This document shows positions 22,187 to 35,658 of a DNA stretch of 64,000 nucleotides, in pieces. The stretch lies in NCBI GenBank assembly GCA_022376515.1, contig WTXI01000003.1, forward strand, positions 124,001-188,000, read 5' to 3'. Under the pieces are notes generated by a model that had not been told where the DNA came from, did not search any database, and worked only from the letters and a program-made list of their open reading frames with translations. Positions within the stretch are counted from its first letter, which is position 1. Each line of letters starts with the position of its first letter. The translations under genes and the position numbers were made by a program. This stretch comes from Lactifluus volemus. Lineage: Eukaryota > Basidiomycota > Agaricomycetes > Russulales > Russulaceae.

Positions 22187-25100
22187 GTGAGGGGCAGCGG
22201 GCGCAGCCAAGTAGCCACTCAACTCTTACTCTTCGATGCTCCTTTCACCCAAGAAAAACCCAGGAAAATAAATTTGGGGGGTACAACTCTCGTGTCTTCG
22301 CAGACGGAAATACTACACGGTGCCAAACTTAGGAGAGCAGAACGTGAAGAAGTCGCCGCCGTCATGAAAGTGCCTACGCATACAGTCATCCTGGCGTAGT
22401 CTTCAACAATCGCGTTTAACCAAGAAACTTCTCGCAGAGATCCTCCAGGAAGATGTTCTTGGTATAAACGGGATGCGTGCCCTCGTCCTCATCGGCAGGG
22501 ATGATGTTCTACTCGCCCAGTGGTCCGAAGCAGTGATCTCTGCAGGAGATAGTGAGTCTTCTTCACGCCCCATGGCATACGTGGTACGGAAGTATCGGTG
22601 TCATTTTCCCATCTATTCCCCTCTCTTGAATTCAAGGCTGCCACCTCGCTGTTTCCCTCGCCACGCATATTCTTCATCTGACTGATCACTCTCCTCAGGT
22701 TGGTCGCTACACCATATCAGCGGGCCCAATTCGGATAGCTGGGTCATTCTCATCCGGAAAATTGCTATTCTCCTTCTTCGTTCTGTCGCAAATTCACCAC
22801 AGTACGTTCCTTGCCCGCCTGTCGCGTGCGCCGCTTACCGATCCTTATTCGGTCAGGGCCCCCGCTTCGCATTATCACCTCCGGGTCCTGGATAAGCTTC
22901 TTTCGCCTACATCGAGTGCACAAGCACTGGGCCCCCGCGCCGATGATCTGCGGATGGATATCTCTAGTTACCTTCTGCACCTTGAGCTTTATCCCCTACT
23001 AGCGGAAGCTCTGAAGAATATTGTACGTCGGAGTCACCTTCCTCTAAACCAACCTCTGACACATCTATAGCCAGTAGACGAGAAAGCGTCGCCGTCAATC
23101 CCGCTTCTTGTTTCTCTCCTCACCCATCCTTTCAGGACATTCGATTCATCGCGACGGGACTTATTCTATGAAGCATATACCTCCTTTATCACCCACGTGT
23201 TAACGCTTCCTCTTCTCCCTAATCGACTTCCTCTTAGTTCGTTGACGCACTTCTCTGCCAACATACCATTCTCTTCTACCGCTATTTTGTCTCCATCAAT
23301 TCCTCAAATAGCCTCCACCCTTGGAGTAGATGCAAAGGTTCATCTCCTGGCGAATGTCGCAGCCTTCGCACCTCCTAGATATCATACTCTTCTTTTTGAG
23401 TCCTTCACCGCCCTATTGCACCTCTTAGCAACTGTAATGAGTACCCTTCCTGCTAGAGCGCTGGAGCGCAAATTGCCTACCTCGGTTGGAAAGCAAGTCG
23501 CCGACTCCGAAAGTGACTCGGATCTGGAAGACTCGACAAACCCTCCCTTCGTCTCCAGGGCTCCCTTACCTCGGCTAGACGACCGTACTACAAAGCGACT
23601 GCTGACTCTTCCATCCACTGCTCACGTCAGTTCTCTCATCCACATTACAAAGAATCATACCGCCGCGAGGATTGCACTCTGTGATTTTCTCTTAGCACTT
23701 TGCTCCGCGTGGCCTGATCGCGTCGATAGTATATTGAGCACGGTCATCGTGTCAACCGGCGGTGGGTTGGTACGCGAGTTGTATCGTAACTCCGTTCGAA
23801 GCTCTCCACTCGGGAAAGAAGTTAGTCTCTCCATGCTCTTGGGTATGTCATCTCCTTTTTGTCGCATTCGACATGTGCCCACTCCCTTCAGACGTTGCAA
23901 ATGCAGATCATTGGTCCCCGCTGCTCTTCCTGACCGATTTGTACACGCATTCGCTTCTCACCATGGGGACGACGAGTTTTTTTCCGGACTGGCCGGACCA
24001 ACTCGCCCTGATGCCCCACGCAACCCGCTTACTCTTGATGAGGTCACATCTCTGTCTCGGAAGCTTCTCAACATTTCTTTCACGCTCTTCTGGAGAGAAG
24101 GTCAGATCGGTTCTCAAGATGGCCATGTCCCGGGCCTCAACATTGGATGGGAAAGCGTTCGACGAAAAGTCACACGTCTTCTGCAAGCCGTGCATGCGCG
24201 AGAGTACGTAGCATAATTCCCTTGTATTCGTCTGCCCATTTAACGCCTCACAGTTCGAGGCGGCCGTTCACGCCGTCCGGCCACTGGCTGGTGGATGAAT
24301 TCATCGACATCCAGTCGTTTCTCGAGGCTGCCATGTGAGTTTCACTTCTACCGGCTTATTCGACGTTCTCTGATCGGCCACGAAAGACTTGAGGATCAGC
24401 AATATGTGTACAGAGAAGGTTCACGTCCCATCACAAAGCGCTCCATCGCTGACCTGTCTCCACGGCTCGGTGTGCTCAATAATATTCCATTTGCCATTCC
24501 GTTCGAAGCCCGTGTCAAGATTTTTCGATCGTTCATCAGGAACGATAAGGGTACCGCTGGGTCACGCTCATACAGCTTCCACTCCCGCACTCGCGCCACC
24601 GTACGTCGCGGACATGTTGCGGAAGATGGATTCGACAAACTTGGGGATGCAAACTTGAAGGAATACATTGAGATCTCATTCATCGATCAATTCGGCGAAA
24701 AAGAGTGAGGACTCATCAGGGTAAATAATCCATCCAATGGCTGACCTGTGGTTCACGCAGGGAGGGTATCGATGGTGGTGGTCTTTTCAAAGAGTTTATG
24801 ACCGAACTCTTGAAAGAGGTGTTCGACAGCGATCGAGGTCTTTGGTTAGCCAACAAGAAGAACGAATGTATCCTAGCAGTGGCTCGTATGCGACAGAACG
24901 TAGGTCATTTCTCGACCATGCCTCATTCACCAGGCTAATATTCATGACCACGAAGCACACAGCCTGAACTGGTACCGATTCATTGGTAGGATTTTGGGCA
25001 AGGCGCTATACGAGGGAATTCTGGTGGACGTTGCATTTGCCGGCTTCTTCCTCGCCAAGGTTCGTCTGCGTTATAAGGCCACAACCCATGTGACCTTGAT

Positions 25101-26105
25101 TGACCTCCCAACGATAGTGGCTCGGAAAGCAGAGTTTTCTAGACGACCTTGCCTCTCTTGATCCGGACTTGTACCAGGGTCTGATATTTTTGAAGCATTA
25201 TCCTGGAAATCCAGAAGACCTTTCGCTGAATTTTACAATTGCCGACGAAGGTAGGGTCAGATTATGAACCAACGCGGTTCTTATGGCGCTCAAATGTCCA
25301 TCTGTACAGAGTTTGGTATCGCGCAGACGGTCGACCTCAAGCCTAATGGCAGCAGCATCCCTGTCACACGAGACAACAAGCTCGAGTACATCCACCGTGT
25401 GTCGCACTACCGCCTCACGAAGCAGATTAAGCGACAAAGCGACGCATTCTTTCAAGGCCTTTCATCCATGATCGACCCCAAGTGGCTCCGGTACGTGCAA
25501 CACATACGGCGATGTTTCTCTTCTGACTCAGTCAATAGAATGTTCAACCAACAAGAATTGCAGCTCTTACTCGGAGGCGTGAACACCCCAGTTGATGTCA
25601 GCGATTTGCGACGGAACACCGTCTATGGTGGCTCATTTGATGATAATGAACCTACTATTGTGGCATTTTGGAAGGTTCGGATGAGGCCTTTCTTTCCAGC
25701 TTCTGCTCCTTTTCTAACGAAGACTTCTTTTGCAGGTTGTCGAGGGTTTCAATGCTGAGCAACGCCAAGCGTTGCTGCGATTTGTCACGAGTGTCGGGAG
25801 GCCTCCTCTTCTGTGCGTGTCTTCGAATACCATGTTTTCGAACTCAATGTGCATCTTCTAGGGGCTTCGGTGGCCTCAATCCCAACTTTCCATCCGTTCT
25901 GCGGGAGAGGACCAAACTCGCCTCCCAACAGCGAGCACCTGCGTGAACTTGCTCAAGGTACAGTTCCTCTTCTAGACACGATAGTGAGTTGACTCCTCAC
26001 CCTCTTGTTATACCATGTACAGTTGCCGCGTTATAAAAGCGAAAGGGTCCTCCGCGAGAAGCTCTCCAAGCAATTTTCTCGGGCTCCGGCTTTGATCTTT
26101 CCTGA
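22187..26105 (+). CDS. HUL5: HECT-domain E3 ubiquitin ligase (HUL5/UBE3C-like)
   Basis: HUL5/UBE3C ligases extend ubiquitin chains on proteasome-bound and misfolded proteins. The N-terminal family signature KINLGG...HGAKLRRAERE (about 22260-22345) is followed by an IQ-like LRIQSSWRSLQ, then GINGMRALVLIGRDD, LIRKIAILLLRSV, and a helical middle part with DEVTSLSRKLLNISFTLFWRE. The HECT domain has EARVKIF, EISFIDQFGE, GIDGGGLFKEF, NWYRFIGRILGKALYEGILV, GGVNTPVDVSDL and LPTASTCVNLLK, whose Cys (25940-25942) is the catalytic residue, and ends SGSGFDLS. About ten short introns are present. Frame breaks of one base occur near 22373, 23967, 24867, 25890 and 26065, plus a two-base excess near 22352, each next to correct family sequence. 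No in-frame ATG precedes the signature. These look like assembly errors in a real gene. Confidence 0.88.
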
Positions 26106-27158
26106 AACGAGTTGAGGGGTAATTGTTCTACTTCGTACCGTTGTAAGTGTCGCCTTACGTTACGTCCGCATGTTGTTATTGTTGTTACTCTTGATGTCAG
26201 GGGGTTGCATGCACTGTACGCTATACAGAGCCTAGAAGCCATGTTTAGACACTTGTTGGCTGTCTTCTTCTAACAGCGGTTTGTACTGTGACTGAGTTGA
26301 AGCTCTAAGTCTCTATCGCCAATCCCAGCATCTGAGCACGCTACATTTCCACGTTTCACATACAATTCTCCACTTCAAAACACATTCATGTTGACCCAAT
26401 ATTGGAACCCTGTTGGGGTTAAAAACACCGCCAAGAAGAGCTTTATCTCAGAGAGTTCTCTACTCGGAGGTAAGGTCAGGCATGAAGATGACCATGTGGC
26501 CTGAGCTTGAATTTGGCTAGAAAAAGCATGGGTGACATGATGGCCGCGAGGCCTAGGTGGCAATCAGACTACGTGAAAAGTTGTAAAGAAAGCCGTGGAA
26601 TGTAGACGGGATCGGTTCAAGACGATTGATTTCCAAGATCGTACAGCAGCACTCAGCATGTGCCGTGATCATTGTACATCGGATGCTGTACCCCAAAACC
26701 CATGTTTTATGACGCCCCGCGCACCGCCATGACATGCATGACACCCAGACGTCATCGCCGCATAGGGTCAGCCGAATTCTTTACTGTAGGGTAGTATCGT
26801 TGACTTTGTTGCTTCACGCGGTTTACTCTTACCGTAAGCACGGGTGAAATCTCGTCCTGGAACCTGAACTGGGCCAATGAGTCTAATACAAGGCTTCTGG
26901 GCCAGGTGGTAAGAGGAGACAGGCCCATAAATATAAGGTTGGTAATAATAGTCAAGTGACTCGCCGACTCGGAGTCGTCGCATGCTTTGGGCTACGGGGT
27001 AACCAGTAACGTCTCATAACGCCCCTCTAACCGAACATTCTGTCATTCCATAGCCATCTTTGACTGTGCGATGACCATGATTACAAGATTACCTGAGGCT
27101 GTTATCCTACAGCTTATTAGTACCCTACAACAATTGTCTTCCCTCCCAACTGTCATCG
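26106..27158. other. Intergenic between HECT ligase and first NLR
   Basis: No gene is seen. The stretch holds the 3' flank of the ligase and the promoter side of the first NLR. There are short frames only. Confidence 0.55.
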
Positions 27159-30100
27159 ATGTTGTCCCCCATGTCCTCAGCTAACCAACCAACTGACCTT
27201 TCCATCCCCAACTTGGTCTCAATATTCGATGCTGCATCAAACAAATACAAAAGGTTGACAAGACACGACCTACGTACCCATCCGTTCGCTGCTAGGTTCG
27301 ATAACTGCGACTCCCCCGATGCTGTCCTGAACATATTTCGGGAGCAAGCCAAAGCCTTTGATGAATTCCGCAAGGGTGACGGCAGATTGATGACGTGGCT
27401 GGGACCGACAGTCCATATCCTGTTTACCTTTTCGGCAACGCTGGGGGCAGGGATCGGGCTGGTAAGAATTTAAACTTTGAATTTATTCTTCGTCTGTGCC
27501 CCAACATGCTGGTCTCAGCCATTCCCGCCTGCGAATGCAATATTTACGGGCATTGGTGTTCTCCTCGGGGTATGTCTCTTCTAAGTTCCTCGACATACTT
27601 TTCCAAATAACGTTTATCTCAGGCAGCAAAGGACGTTGTCACAAGCCACAGCACGCTCGTCAACCTCTTTGAGCGTATTCACGATTTCTTTCAACGCCTC
27701 AACATCTACACTAAGATTCCACTGACGGGAGCCATGACGGAACTGCTTGGGAAGATTATGGCACAAGTGCTCTGGATCCTTGCCCTTTCTACGAAGGAAA
27801 TGACACGGAGTTGGTCCAGTAAGCGTGATTAGTTGATGTATCTTCGTCGTCTAACTATGGTACAGAGAAGTTTCTAAACAAGCTTATAGGAGGAACGGAG
27901 GTTGAAGATGCGCTTGCGCGGTTGGATATTCTCACGAAAGAAGAAACTGCGATGACAATGGCAACAAATTTGGCGGTCACCCACGACGTTAATGACAATG
28001 TGAAGGTCGTCGAGGAAGTCACGCGAGACATCAAAGAAAATGTGAAGATCGTTGAGACGGTCATACGTGGGATCGGTGATGATGCGAAGGTCGTAGGGAA
28101 AGTTATACATGGAATTGACGATAAAGTGAGGGCAATCAAAGACGGTGCGCAAAGCTCTCTCAACCTATCTGCGCCTCGACTAATTTCCAGCTTGTTTCCA
28201 TGAACAGGAATGGATGAGCAAAGGCGTCAGTAGTTCCTGGATTATGCCGCTCTCAACCACCGAAGCTGAAACACTCCCACAGGGAACCAGTCCAGAGAGA
28301 AGCTTCGGACGTGGCTTGCTGCTCCTGATCCTTCCGTAAATCATAATATCGCATATGACCGTCAACACAATGGAACCGCCACCTGGTTTACCCAAGGCGA
28401 TACATTCAAGGATTGGAAGGCAAATGGTTCCCTGTTGTGGATCCGCGGCACTCGTACGCAACTTCATTCTTTGTAGTTACGGTATCATCAATGACCCGGT
28501 TGTCTGGCTTCTCAGCGGGCTGCGGAAAAACCATTCTTTGGTACGCAGTTACCCCCTGCTACTATCATACGACATTTACATTCTTGATAAAGCTCTGCAA
28601 TCATCGAGGACATTCTTTCCATGCAAAACGCCGGATCAGCCTTATTGGTGTACTACTATTTCGACTATAAGGACCTCGCAAGGCGTGACATCCGCGGCCT
28701 GCTCTCATCCCTGCTTGCCCAGCTCTGTGATAACTCTGACCGTTGCTGGGATATTCTTTCCCAGTTATACACGACGTGTAGTGACGGCTCGACACAGCCC
28801 AGCGAAGCCGCTCTCGCACATTGCCTACAAGACATGCTCGAGCTCCATGAAATTGATCCAATTTATGTTATTTTGGACGCATTAGATGAATGCCCTAACA
28901 CGACTGGAACTCCATCCCCCCGTGAAAAGGTCCTCAAATTCTTGAACGATCTTGTTGGGTCCAGAAATTCGAATTTACGTACATGTGTCACAAGTCGCCC
29001 AGAGCAAGACATACAAGACATTCTTACCTCTCTCGCATATGGCTCCCATTGCGTGTCACTCCATCAGGAAGTTGGTCAAAGAGAGGATATCATCAACTAC
29101 ATTCACTACTTTGTTCACAATGACCCACAAATGCGGAGATGGAGAATCGCCGACAAGGAACTTGTTATTAGTACGCTCTCTGAACGAGCTGAGGGGATGT
29201 GGGCCACCTCCTTCACACTATCTCGTGATTGTTACTCACATTATCGTACAGGTTTCGATGGGTGTTCTGCCAACTGGACACCCTTCGTCGGTGTATGCCA
29301 TCGAGTATTCGCAAGGCCTTGAACGAACTACCCATCACTCTCGACGATACTTATTCACGGGCTTTGGAACGCATCCCTAAAGAGAAGTCGCAACACGCGC
29401 ATCGATTATTCCAGTGTTTGATCGCAGCTATTCGCCCCCTTCGCGCTGAAGAACTCGCCGAAATATTTGCAATCCGGTTCGACTCGAATGAAGAAACGAA
29501 TTTCGTGGAGGACTGGCGACCGCTGGATCCAGAAGATGCAGTTCTCTCCGCATGCTCGAGCTTAATAATCATTGTCAATTCCGGGGATTCCAAAATAGTT
29601 CAATTCTCACACTTTTCGGTGAAGGAGTTCCTGACATCTGATCGTCTCGCCGCGTCGGATGTTGGGACCATATCCCAATATCATATTCCCCTCGAGCCCG
29701 CTCACACGATTCTCTTGTGTGCTTGCCTGACTGTCTTGCTGAAATTTGACAACAAAACAGACAAAGCACGCCTTGGGACGTTCCCTCTTGCATTTTATGC
29801 TGCTCAGCACTGGGTTGATCATTCCAAGTTTGGAAACACGACACCGAGAATTCAAGATGCTATTGTGCATCTATTCGACCCGAAGAAGTCCCATCTTTCC
29901 GCATGGGCTTGGATACACGATGTGGAGAGCAGGTACCACCGGTCCATCAACGAACTCGAAGAACGTCCTCCGCCACCTGGTGCAACTCTTTGTATTTTGC
30001 AGCCTACTGTGGATTCAGTTGGCTGACAAATCATCTTATCACTATGCATGCACAAGACGTAAATGCCAAGTCTGGTAGCAACAGGGAATCCAGGACTCCT

Positions 30101-30678
30101 TTACATGCGGCGTACAGGGGACACCTTGCGGTTGCGAAGGTGCTGTATAATGAGGGGCTGCAGTGAAAAGGGAGATCGGGACAAATCGGGTATAGCCTAC
30201 TCTGATGGACAGCTCGAGATCATGCAGCAGTTGCTAGAGAACGGGGCACTCGTAGACGCTCGGGACAATGTCCGCGACTCCGAAACTGTATTGCATCTGG
30301 CGTCAGAACATGGAGAAGCGGAAGTTGTACAACTGCTTCTCCGATACGAGGCTGATGTCAACGCCAGAGGAGTAAACGGGTGGACGCCACTACACAATGC
30401 GTCGTACTTTGGACATGTCGAGGTCACCCAACTCCTCCTGGGGCACGAAGCTGACGTGAACGCAGAAGACTGGGTTGCCGACACTCCTTTGACGCTGGCA
30501 TCGAGAATGGGCAGCCTCGAGGTCGTTCGACTACTGCTTGAGCATGGGCGGACGTTACATCCAGGGTAGGGATGGCCAGACCGCGTTCCAGATGGCTGTA
30601 GACAGAGGCCATCGAGGCATTGCACAGCTACTGTTGGAACATGGTGCTGAAGGTGCAAAGGAGAATCGCAATAAGTAG
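27159..30678 (+). CDS. NLR/STAND protein: Goodbye-like, NACHT, ankyrin (copy A)
   Basis: A cytosolic NOD-like receptor of the type linked to allorecognition and immunity in fungi. The N-terminal helical domain (LVSIFDAASNKYKRLTRHDL, LMTWLGPTVHILFTFSATLG, GIGVLLGAAKDVVTSHSTLV) matches the basidiomycete 'Goodbye' STAND N-terminus. A coiled stretch of NVKVVEEVTRDIKENVKIVE type follows. NACHT has the P-loop GTPGCGKT across an intron near 28450-28510, Walker B YVILDALDEC (about 28870) and TSRPEQDI. A winged-helix-like part (LPITLDDTYSRALERIP, FSHFSVKEFLTSDRL) leads to at least four ankyrin repeats (for example HLASEHGEAEVVQLLLRYEADV). Single-base losses lie near 30547 and 30555, and other joins in 28885-29250 and 29990-30190 are unsure. 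It is the most complete of three copies here. Confidence 0.85.
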
Positions 30679-30827
30679 GACTTGCAATATTTTTGGAGTA
30701 CATGTGTTTTCGGGCAATCTACTCTTTCCTTGGTATTTTTTTTTCAAGTGGCATACTGTGTCACCAAACCCATGTTTAACGCCTGTTCACGTGAGATGCT
30801 GTACCACAGCGCTCTCACGATACCGTA

Positions 30828-33800
30828 TGGCTGATCCTAGGGTGATTGAGCTCCCTCCCATTGCTATTCTCATGTCCTCAATTGATCAACTAACCGATCT
30901 TTCCAAATCCAACTTCGTCTCAATATTCGATGCTGCTTCGAACGAATACAGAAAGGTGACAAAGCATGACCTATATACCCATCCATTCGCTGCTAGGCTC
31001 GATAACTGCGACTCCCCCGATGCTGTCTTGAACGTATTTCGGATGCAAGCAAAGATTTGATGAATTCCGCAAGGGTGATGCAGATTGATGAAATGGCTGG
31101 ATCCTATGTAAACATCCTTTTCACGTTATCAGCAACGCTCGGTGAGGGCATAGGACTGTGAGAGTTTTCACTTATTCTCTATCACTGTGCCTCAACGTGG
31201 TTTTTCAGCCATTTGCGCCTGCAAAAACAATATTACAGGTATCGTGTTCTCCTCGGAGTATGTCTCTTCTTAGTCCTCGACGTACGTCTCTGTAACATTT
31301 TTCTCCAGGCGGCAAAGGACATCATCACAGCCACTGCTGCTCGTGAACCTCTTTGAGCGTGTTCAGATGTTCCTTCAACGTCTCGGCATCTACATGGGAT
31401 CCCACTGACGAAGCGATGACGGAACTACTTGGGAAGATTATGGCACAAGTGATCTCTATTCTTGCCCTTTCTACGAAGGCAATGACACAGGGGCGGATCA
31501 GTAAGTGATTTTTGCCAGTGGATGTATCTCTTCCCGGGCCGCTAACCATCGTACAGAGAAGTTTTTCAACAGGCTTGCAGGAAAAACGACATAGAGGATG
31601 CGTTTAATCGATTGGATATACTCACGAAAGAAGAGACTGGGATGACAGTGGCACAAAACTTGGTGACCACCCACGTTGTCAAGGATGCTGTGAAAGCGAT
31701 CCAAGACGGTACGCATAACTTTCGTAAACTCGCTCGACCAATTCTTATCTCCTAAAATAGGAATGGACGAGCAAAAACGTTAGTAATGCCCACCTGTCTT
31801 CCTCAAACCTTCAAAACTGAAATGCCACCTATAGGGAACCAGTCCAGAAAGACGCTTCGAACTTGGCTTGCTGCTCCAGATCCTTCCGTAAATCATAACA
31901 TCGCATATGATCGTCAACACAATGGAACCGCTACCTGGTTTACCCAAGGCGAAACATTCAAGGATTGGAAGGAAAATGGTTCCCTGTTGTGGATCCGTGG
32001 CAATCGTACGCATCTCCTACCCTCGTGTAGTGATCATTATTTACCCAATTGTTCCGCTTCTCACTGGCAGCGGGCTGCGGGAAAAGCATTCTATGGTACG
32101 CGATTGCCCTCCTGCTCCTGTCATACGAAATTTATAGTCTCAATAAGCTCCGCAATCATCGAGGACATTATCTTAATGCAAAATGCAGGGTCTGCCTTAT
32201 TGGCATACTACTATTTCGATTATAAGGACCTCGCAAAGCGTGACATCCGCGGCCTGCTCTCATCTCTACTCACCCAGTTCTCGATCATTCTGACCGTTGC
32301 TGGGATGTTCTTTCCCAATTATATACGAGCTGTCGCGATGGCTCGACACAGCCCAGCGATGCCGCTCTCGCACATTGTCTACAGACATGCTCGAACTCCC
32401 CGGAAATGACCCGATTTATGTCATTTTGGACGCATTAGATGAATGCCCTAACACGACTGGAACTCCATCCCCCCGTGAAAAGGTCCTCAATTCTTGAATG
32501 ATCTCGTCAGGGCTAAAAATTCGAATCTACGTACATGCGTCACAAGTCGCCCAGAGCAAGACATACAAGACATTCTTAACTCTCTCACATCTGGCTCTTG
32601 TTGTGTGTCCCTCCATCAGGAATGTGGTCAACGAGAGGATATCATCAACTATATCCACTCTTTTGTTCACAATGACCCACAAATGCGAAGATGGAGAGAA
32701 GCTGATAAGGAACTGTTATTAGTACGCTCTCTGAACGAGCTGAGGGGATGTGGGCCACTTCCCTCCACTATCCCGTAATTGTTACTCACGTTATCGCACA
32801 GGTTTCGATGGGTGTTCTGCCAACTGGACACCCTTCGTCGATGTATGCCATCGAGTATTCTCAAGGCCTTGAACGAACTACCCATCACTCTCGATGATAC
32901 TTATTCACGGGCTTTGGAGTGCATCCCTAAAGAGAAATGGCAACACGCGCATCGATTATTCCAGTGTTTGATCGCAGCTATTCGTCCCCTTCGTGCTGAA
33001 GAACTCGCCGAAATATTTGCAATCCGGTTCGACTCGAATGCCGAGCCGAATATCGTGGAGGACTGGCGACCACTGGATCCAGAAGATGCAGTTCTCTCCG
33101 CATGCTCAAGTTTAATAACCATCGTCAATTCCGGGATTCCAAGATTGTTCAATTCTCACACTTTTCGGTGAAAGAATTCCTGACATCTGATCGTCTCGCC
33201 GCCTTGGATGTTGGGACCATATCCCAATATCATATTCCCCTCGAGCCCGCTCACACGATTCTCTTGTGTGCTTGCCTGACTGTCTTGCTGAAATTTGACG
33301 ACAAAACAGACAAAGCGCGCCTTGGGACGTTCCCTCTTGCGTTCTATGCTGCCAGCACTGGGTTGATCATTCCAAGTTTGGAAACGTGACACCGAGAATT
33401 CAAGATGCCATTGTCCGTCTATTCGACCCAAAGAATTCTCATCTTTCCGCGTGGGCTTGGATACACGATGTGGAGAGCGGTACCACCGGTCCATCAACGA
33501 ACTCGAAGAACGTCCTCCACCACCTGATGCAACTGCTTTGTATTTTGCAGCCTACTGTGGATTCAGTTGGCTGGCAAATCACCTTATCACTGTGCATGCA
33601 CAAGACGTAAATGCCAAGTCTGGTAGCAACAGGGAATCCAGGACTCCTTTACATGCAGCATACAGGGGACACCTTGACTCTGCAGGACTATTGCATGCTA
33701 CAGGGGCTGAGGTGAAATGGGAAACTGAAGATAAATCACGGACAGGACGTCATGAAGGACATCTCGAGATTATGCGGCTATTGCTGGAGAACGGAGCAGA

Positions 33801-34214
33801 CATAGAGGCTCCGGGCGATTACGGAGACCCTGTATCGCATCTAGTGTCAGAACACGGGGAAGTGGAAGTTTTACAGATGCTCCTCCAGTATAAGGCCGAT
33901 TTCAACGCCATAGGAGGATGCGGGTGACACCATTACATTACATCATTCAGGGACATGTCAAGGCCGCCCAGTTCCTCCTGAAGCACGGAGCTGATGTGAA
34001 TGTACAGGACATTTCCACACTCCATTGATTGACGCGTCGCGACGTGGACACCTGGAGGTCGTTCGGCTACTACTTGATCATGGGCGGACGTGCACGTTCA
34101 TGTAGTCAGGATCGGGACGCACTCTGGTGGGCTGTAGATTATGGATATCTCGAAATTGCGCAATTGCTGCGGGAGCATGGTGCCGGAGGTAAGAAAGAGG
34201 ATTGCGACGAGTAG
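30828..34214 (+). pseudogene. NLR/STAND copy B, decayed
   Basis: This is a near-parallel copy of 27159-30678 in the same orientation. The N-terminus (LVSIFDAASN-type sequence at about 30900, IYTWD-like loss near 31390), P-loop region (about 32070), Walker B YVILDALDEC (about 32420), RAEELAEIFAIRFDSN (about 33000) and ankyrin repeats (HLEIMRLLLENGADIE, about 33760) are all recognisable. Frame breaks are many: near 31050-31090, 31380-31420, 31590, 32490, 33135, 33350 and 33930. This density is well above that in neighbouring genes, so decay is more likely than sequencing error alone. The 3' end is repeated at 40124-40283. Confidence 0.8.
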
Positions 34215-34993
34215 GGCTCTCTACGTATACTGTACGTGTATTCTTGCAGTGGGGCGGACTCTGTTCGCTTAACTTGTAGTAAAGTAATTTAATTACGCTC
34301 CGCGAGGAATTGACTACTTGTACCTCATACCGTGAGGGTTAGGGTGGTTGCACGCGGCCAACATATTAACATGCCATGAGATTCACGCTGAGTGAATTAT
34401 TATTATTTTTTCCTTGATGGGTGTGGGTTGTGTCATCATATATCCAATCCCAAGGTACGCGTTCAATATACAGCATTATCATGTGAATCAGAATCAAAAG
34501 AATGAAAATTAACATGTGTGAGGGGAAGACGAGGAGATCTAGGCATGCATCATGTATCACCTCTCAAATCTTCTCCTTTATATCTTCAAAGCGTGTATCA
34601 CTCATCTGTTCTTTATCTATAGCGTGTTGATCATAATCCGTACGGTTCTCTTCGAAGGCGACACCTTGCCTCTCAAAGTGTGATCCGTGATTCCTACACA
34701 TCAAAGTTAGACAAAGCGGGAGTAGGGAAAGGAAGGAAACTACTCGGGGCCGAGAGGAAGATGATGTAAGCAGCGACAGTTCCGATCAGGATGCCTGCAC
34801 TGTCGATCGGCACGACCACCCGCTTTCCGGCCTTGATTACCGTAGTTTTCAAGTGGTCTCCACCCGTCGCCTCGATCTGCGCGGACGCAGAAGAAATCAT
34901 CTATCACATAGATGAGGGAAGGGAGGGAAGGCAAGAATCAGTTGATCATCCGCATATATGAAAAGGGGGCCGTTTTGCATACGTTTCCGAGTT
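34065..34993. repeat. Segmental duplication, copy 1 (NLR end plus transporter 3' end)
   Basis: This matches 40124-41098 over its length with small gaps. It covers the last ankyrin repeat and stop of the NLR, a shared 3' flank, and the last two exons of the JEN transporter on the minus strand. The match stops at CCGAGTTGA (34985-34993): the parent continues TATGTGACACC, and this copy continues ATAAGG into cullin-like sequence. Confidence 0.85.
34565..34993 (-). pseudogene. 3' fragment of JEN-type carboxylate transporter
   Basis: This is a copy of the last exons of the transporter at 40645-42596, starting within the coding bases before the penultimate intron. It retains MISSASAQIEATGG and KAGKRVVVP but lacks the bases for DYATVQ (near 34805) and several residues of the last membrane helix (near 34745). 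It has no upstream coding sequence, so it cannot encode a transporter. It arose by duplication together with the adjacent NLR end. Confidence 0.85.
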
Positions 34994-35658
34994 GAATAAG
35001 GTTTCTCTCTCCATTACAAGGAACACTTTGATTATGCCACCGAGGATACTCTACAAGCTCGAGTCCGACTCATTCCTTGCAGAGAACAACCTGTCAGATG
35101 ATCTCAACAAGGCAGAAGAACATTTAAAGGAAGAAGAAGACCGTGTGGACTTGTATCTAGATAAAGCTACACCCAAGTTGCTCATCAGTAAATGCGAAGA
35201 CATCCTCGTTCGCATGCATGCGGAACTCATGTGGGATACTTCCAAAGTCTCTTGGACTACGACAAAGTCAGGATCTTCGGCGCATGTATTCTCTACTCTC
35301 TCGCATCCCGGACGGTCTAGTGCCCCTGCGGAGGAAGTTCGAGGAACACATGAAGAGGACCGGACTCGCAGCGATTGCCACATTAGTAGGAACAGATTCC
35401 GCAACGATAGACGAACTGGACCAAGAACTGGACCCAACAGCCTACATTGATGCTCTACTTGAAGTCCACACAAAATATGCTGATACCGTCAACCACATCT
35501 TCGGGGGTGAAGCTGGCTTGTTTGCGAGCTTTGATAGGGCATGTCGAGAGTTCGTCAATCGCAGTGCTGTGATGCGCAGGCTATCGAGTGGATCCCCTGA
35601 ACTACTTGCCACGCACGCAGATGCATTGCTACTCCGGCATGACCTCGAAGCGGCGTGA
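34994..35658 (+). pseudogene. Cullin (CUL1/CDC53-like) internal fragment
   Basis: Cullins are the scaffolds of SCF-type ubiquitin ligases. This piece matches part of the N-terminal cullin repeats: FLAENNLSDDLNKAEEHLKE, EEDRVDLYLDKATPKLLISK, RMYSLLSRIPDGLVPLRRKF, FASFDRACREFVNR and LLRHDLEAA. The start of the repeats, the cullin homology domain and the neddylation site are absent. It begins exactly where the transporter fragment ends and stops near 35658. One-base losses at about 35241 and 35271 break the frame. I call it a translocated exon fragment; no complete cullin gene is in the window. Confidence 0.75.

Noticed and set aside
22187..26105. HUL5 gene as a pseudogene
   Set aside because: The catalytic Cys and all HECT motifs are intact, and the breaks are isolated one-base losses like those in eIF3i, so assembly error is the simpler explanation.
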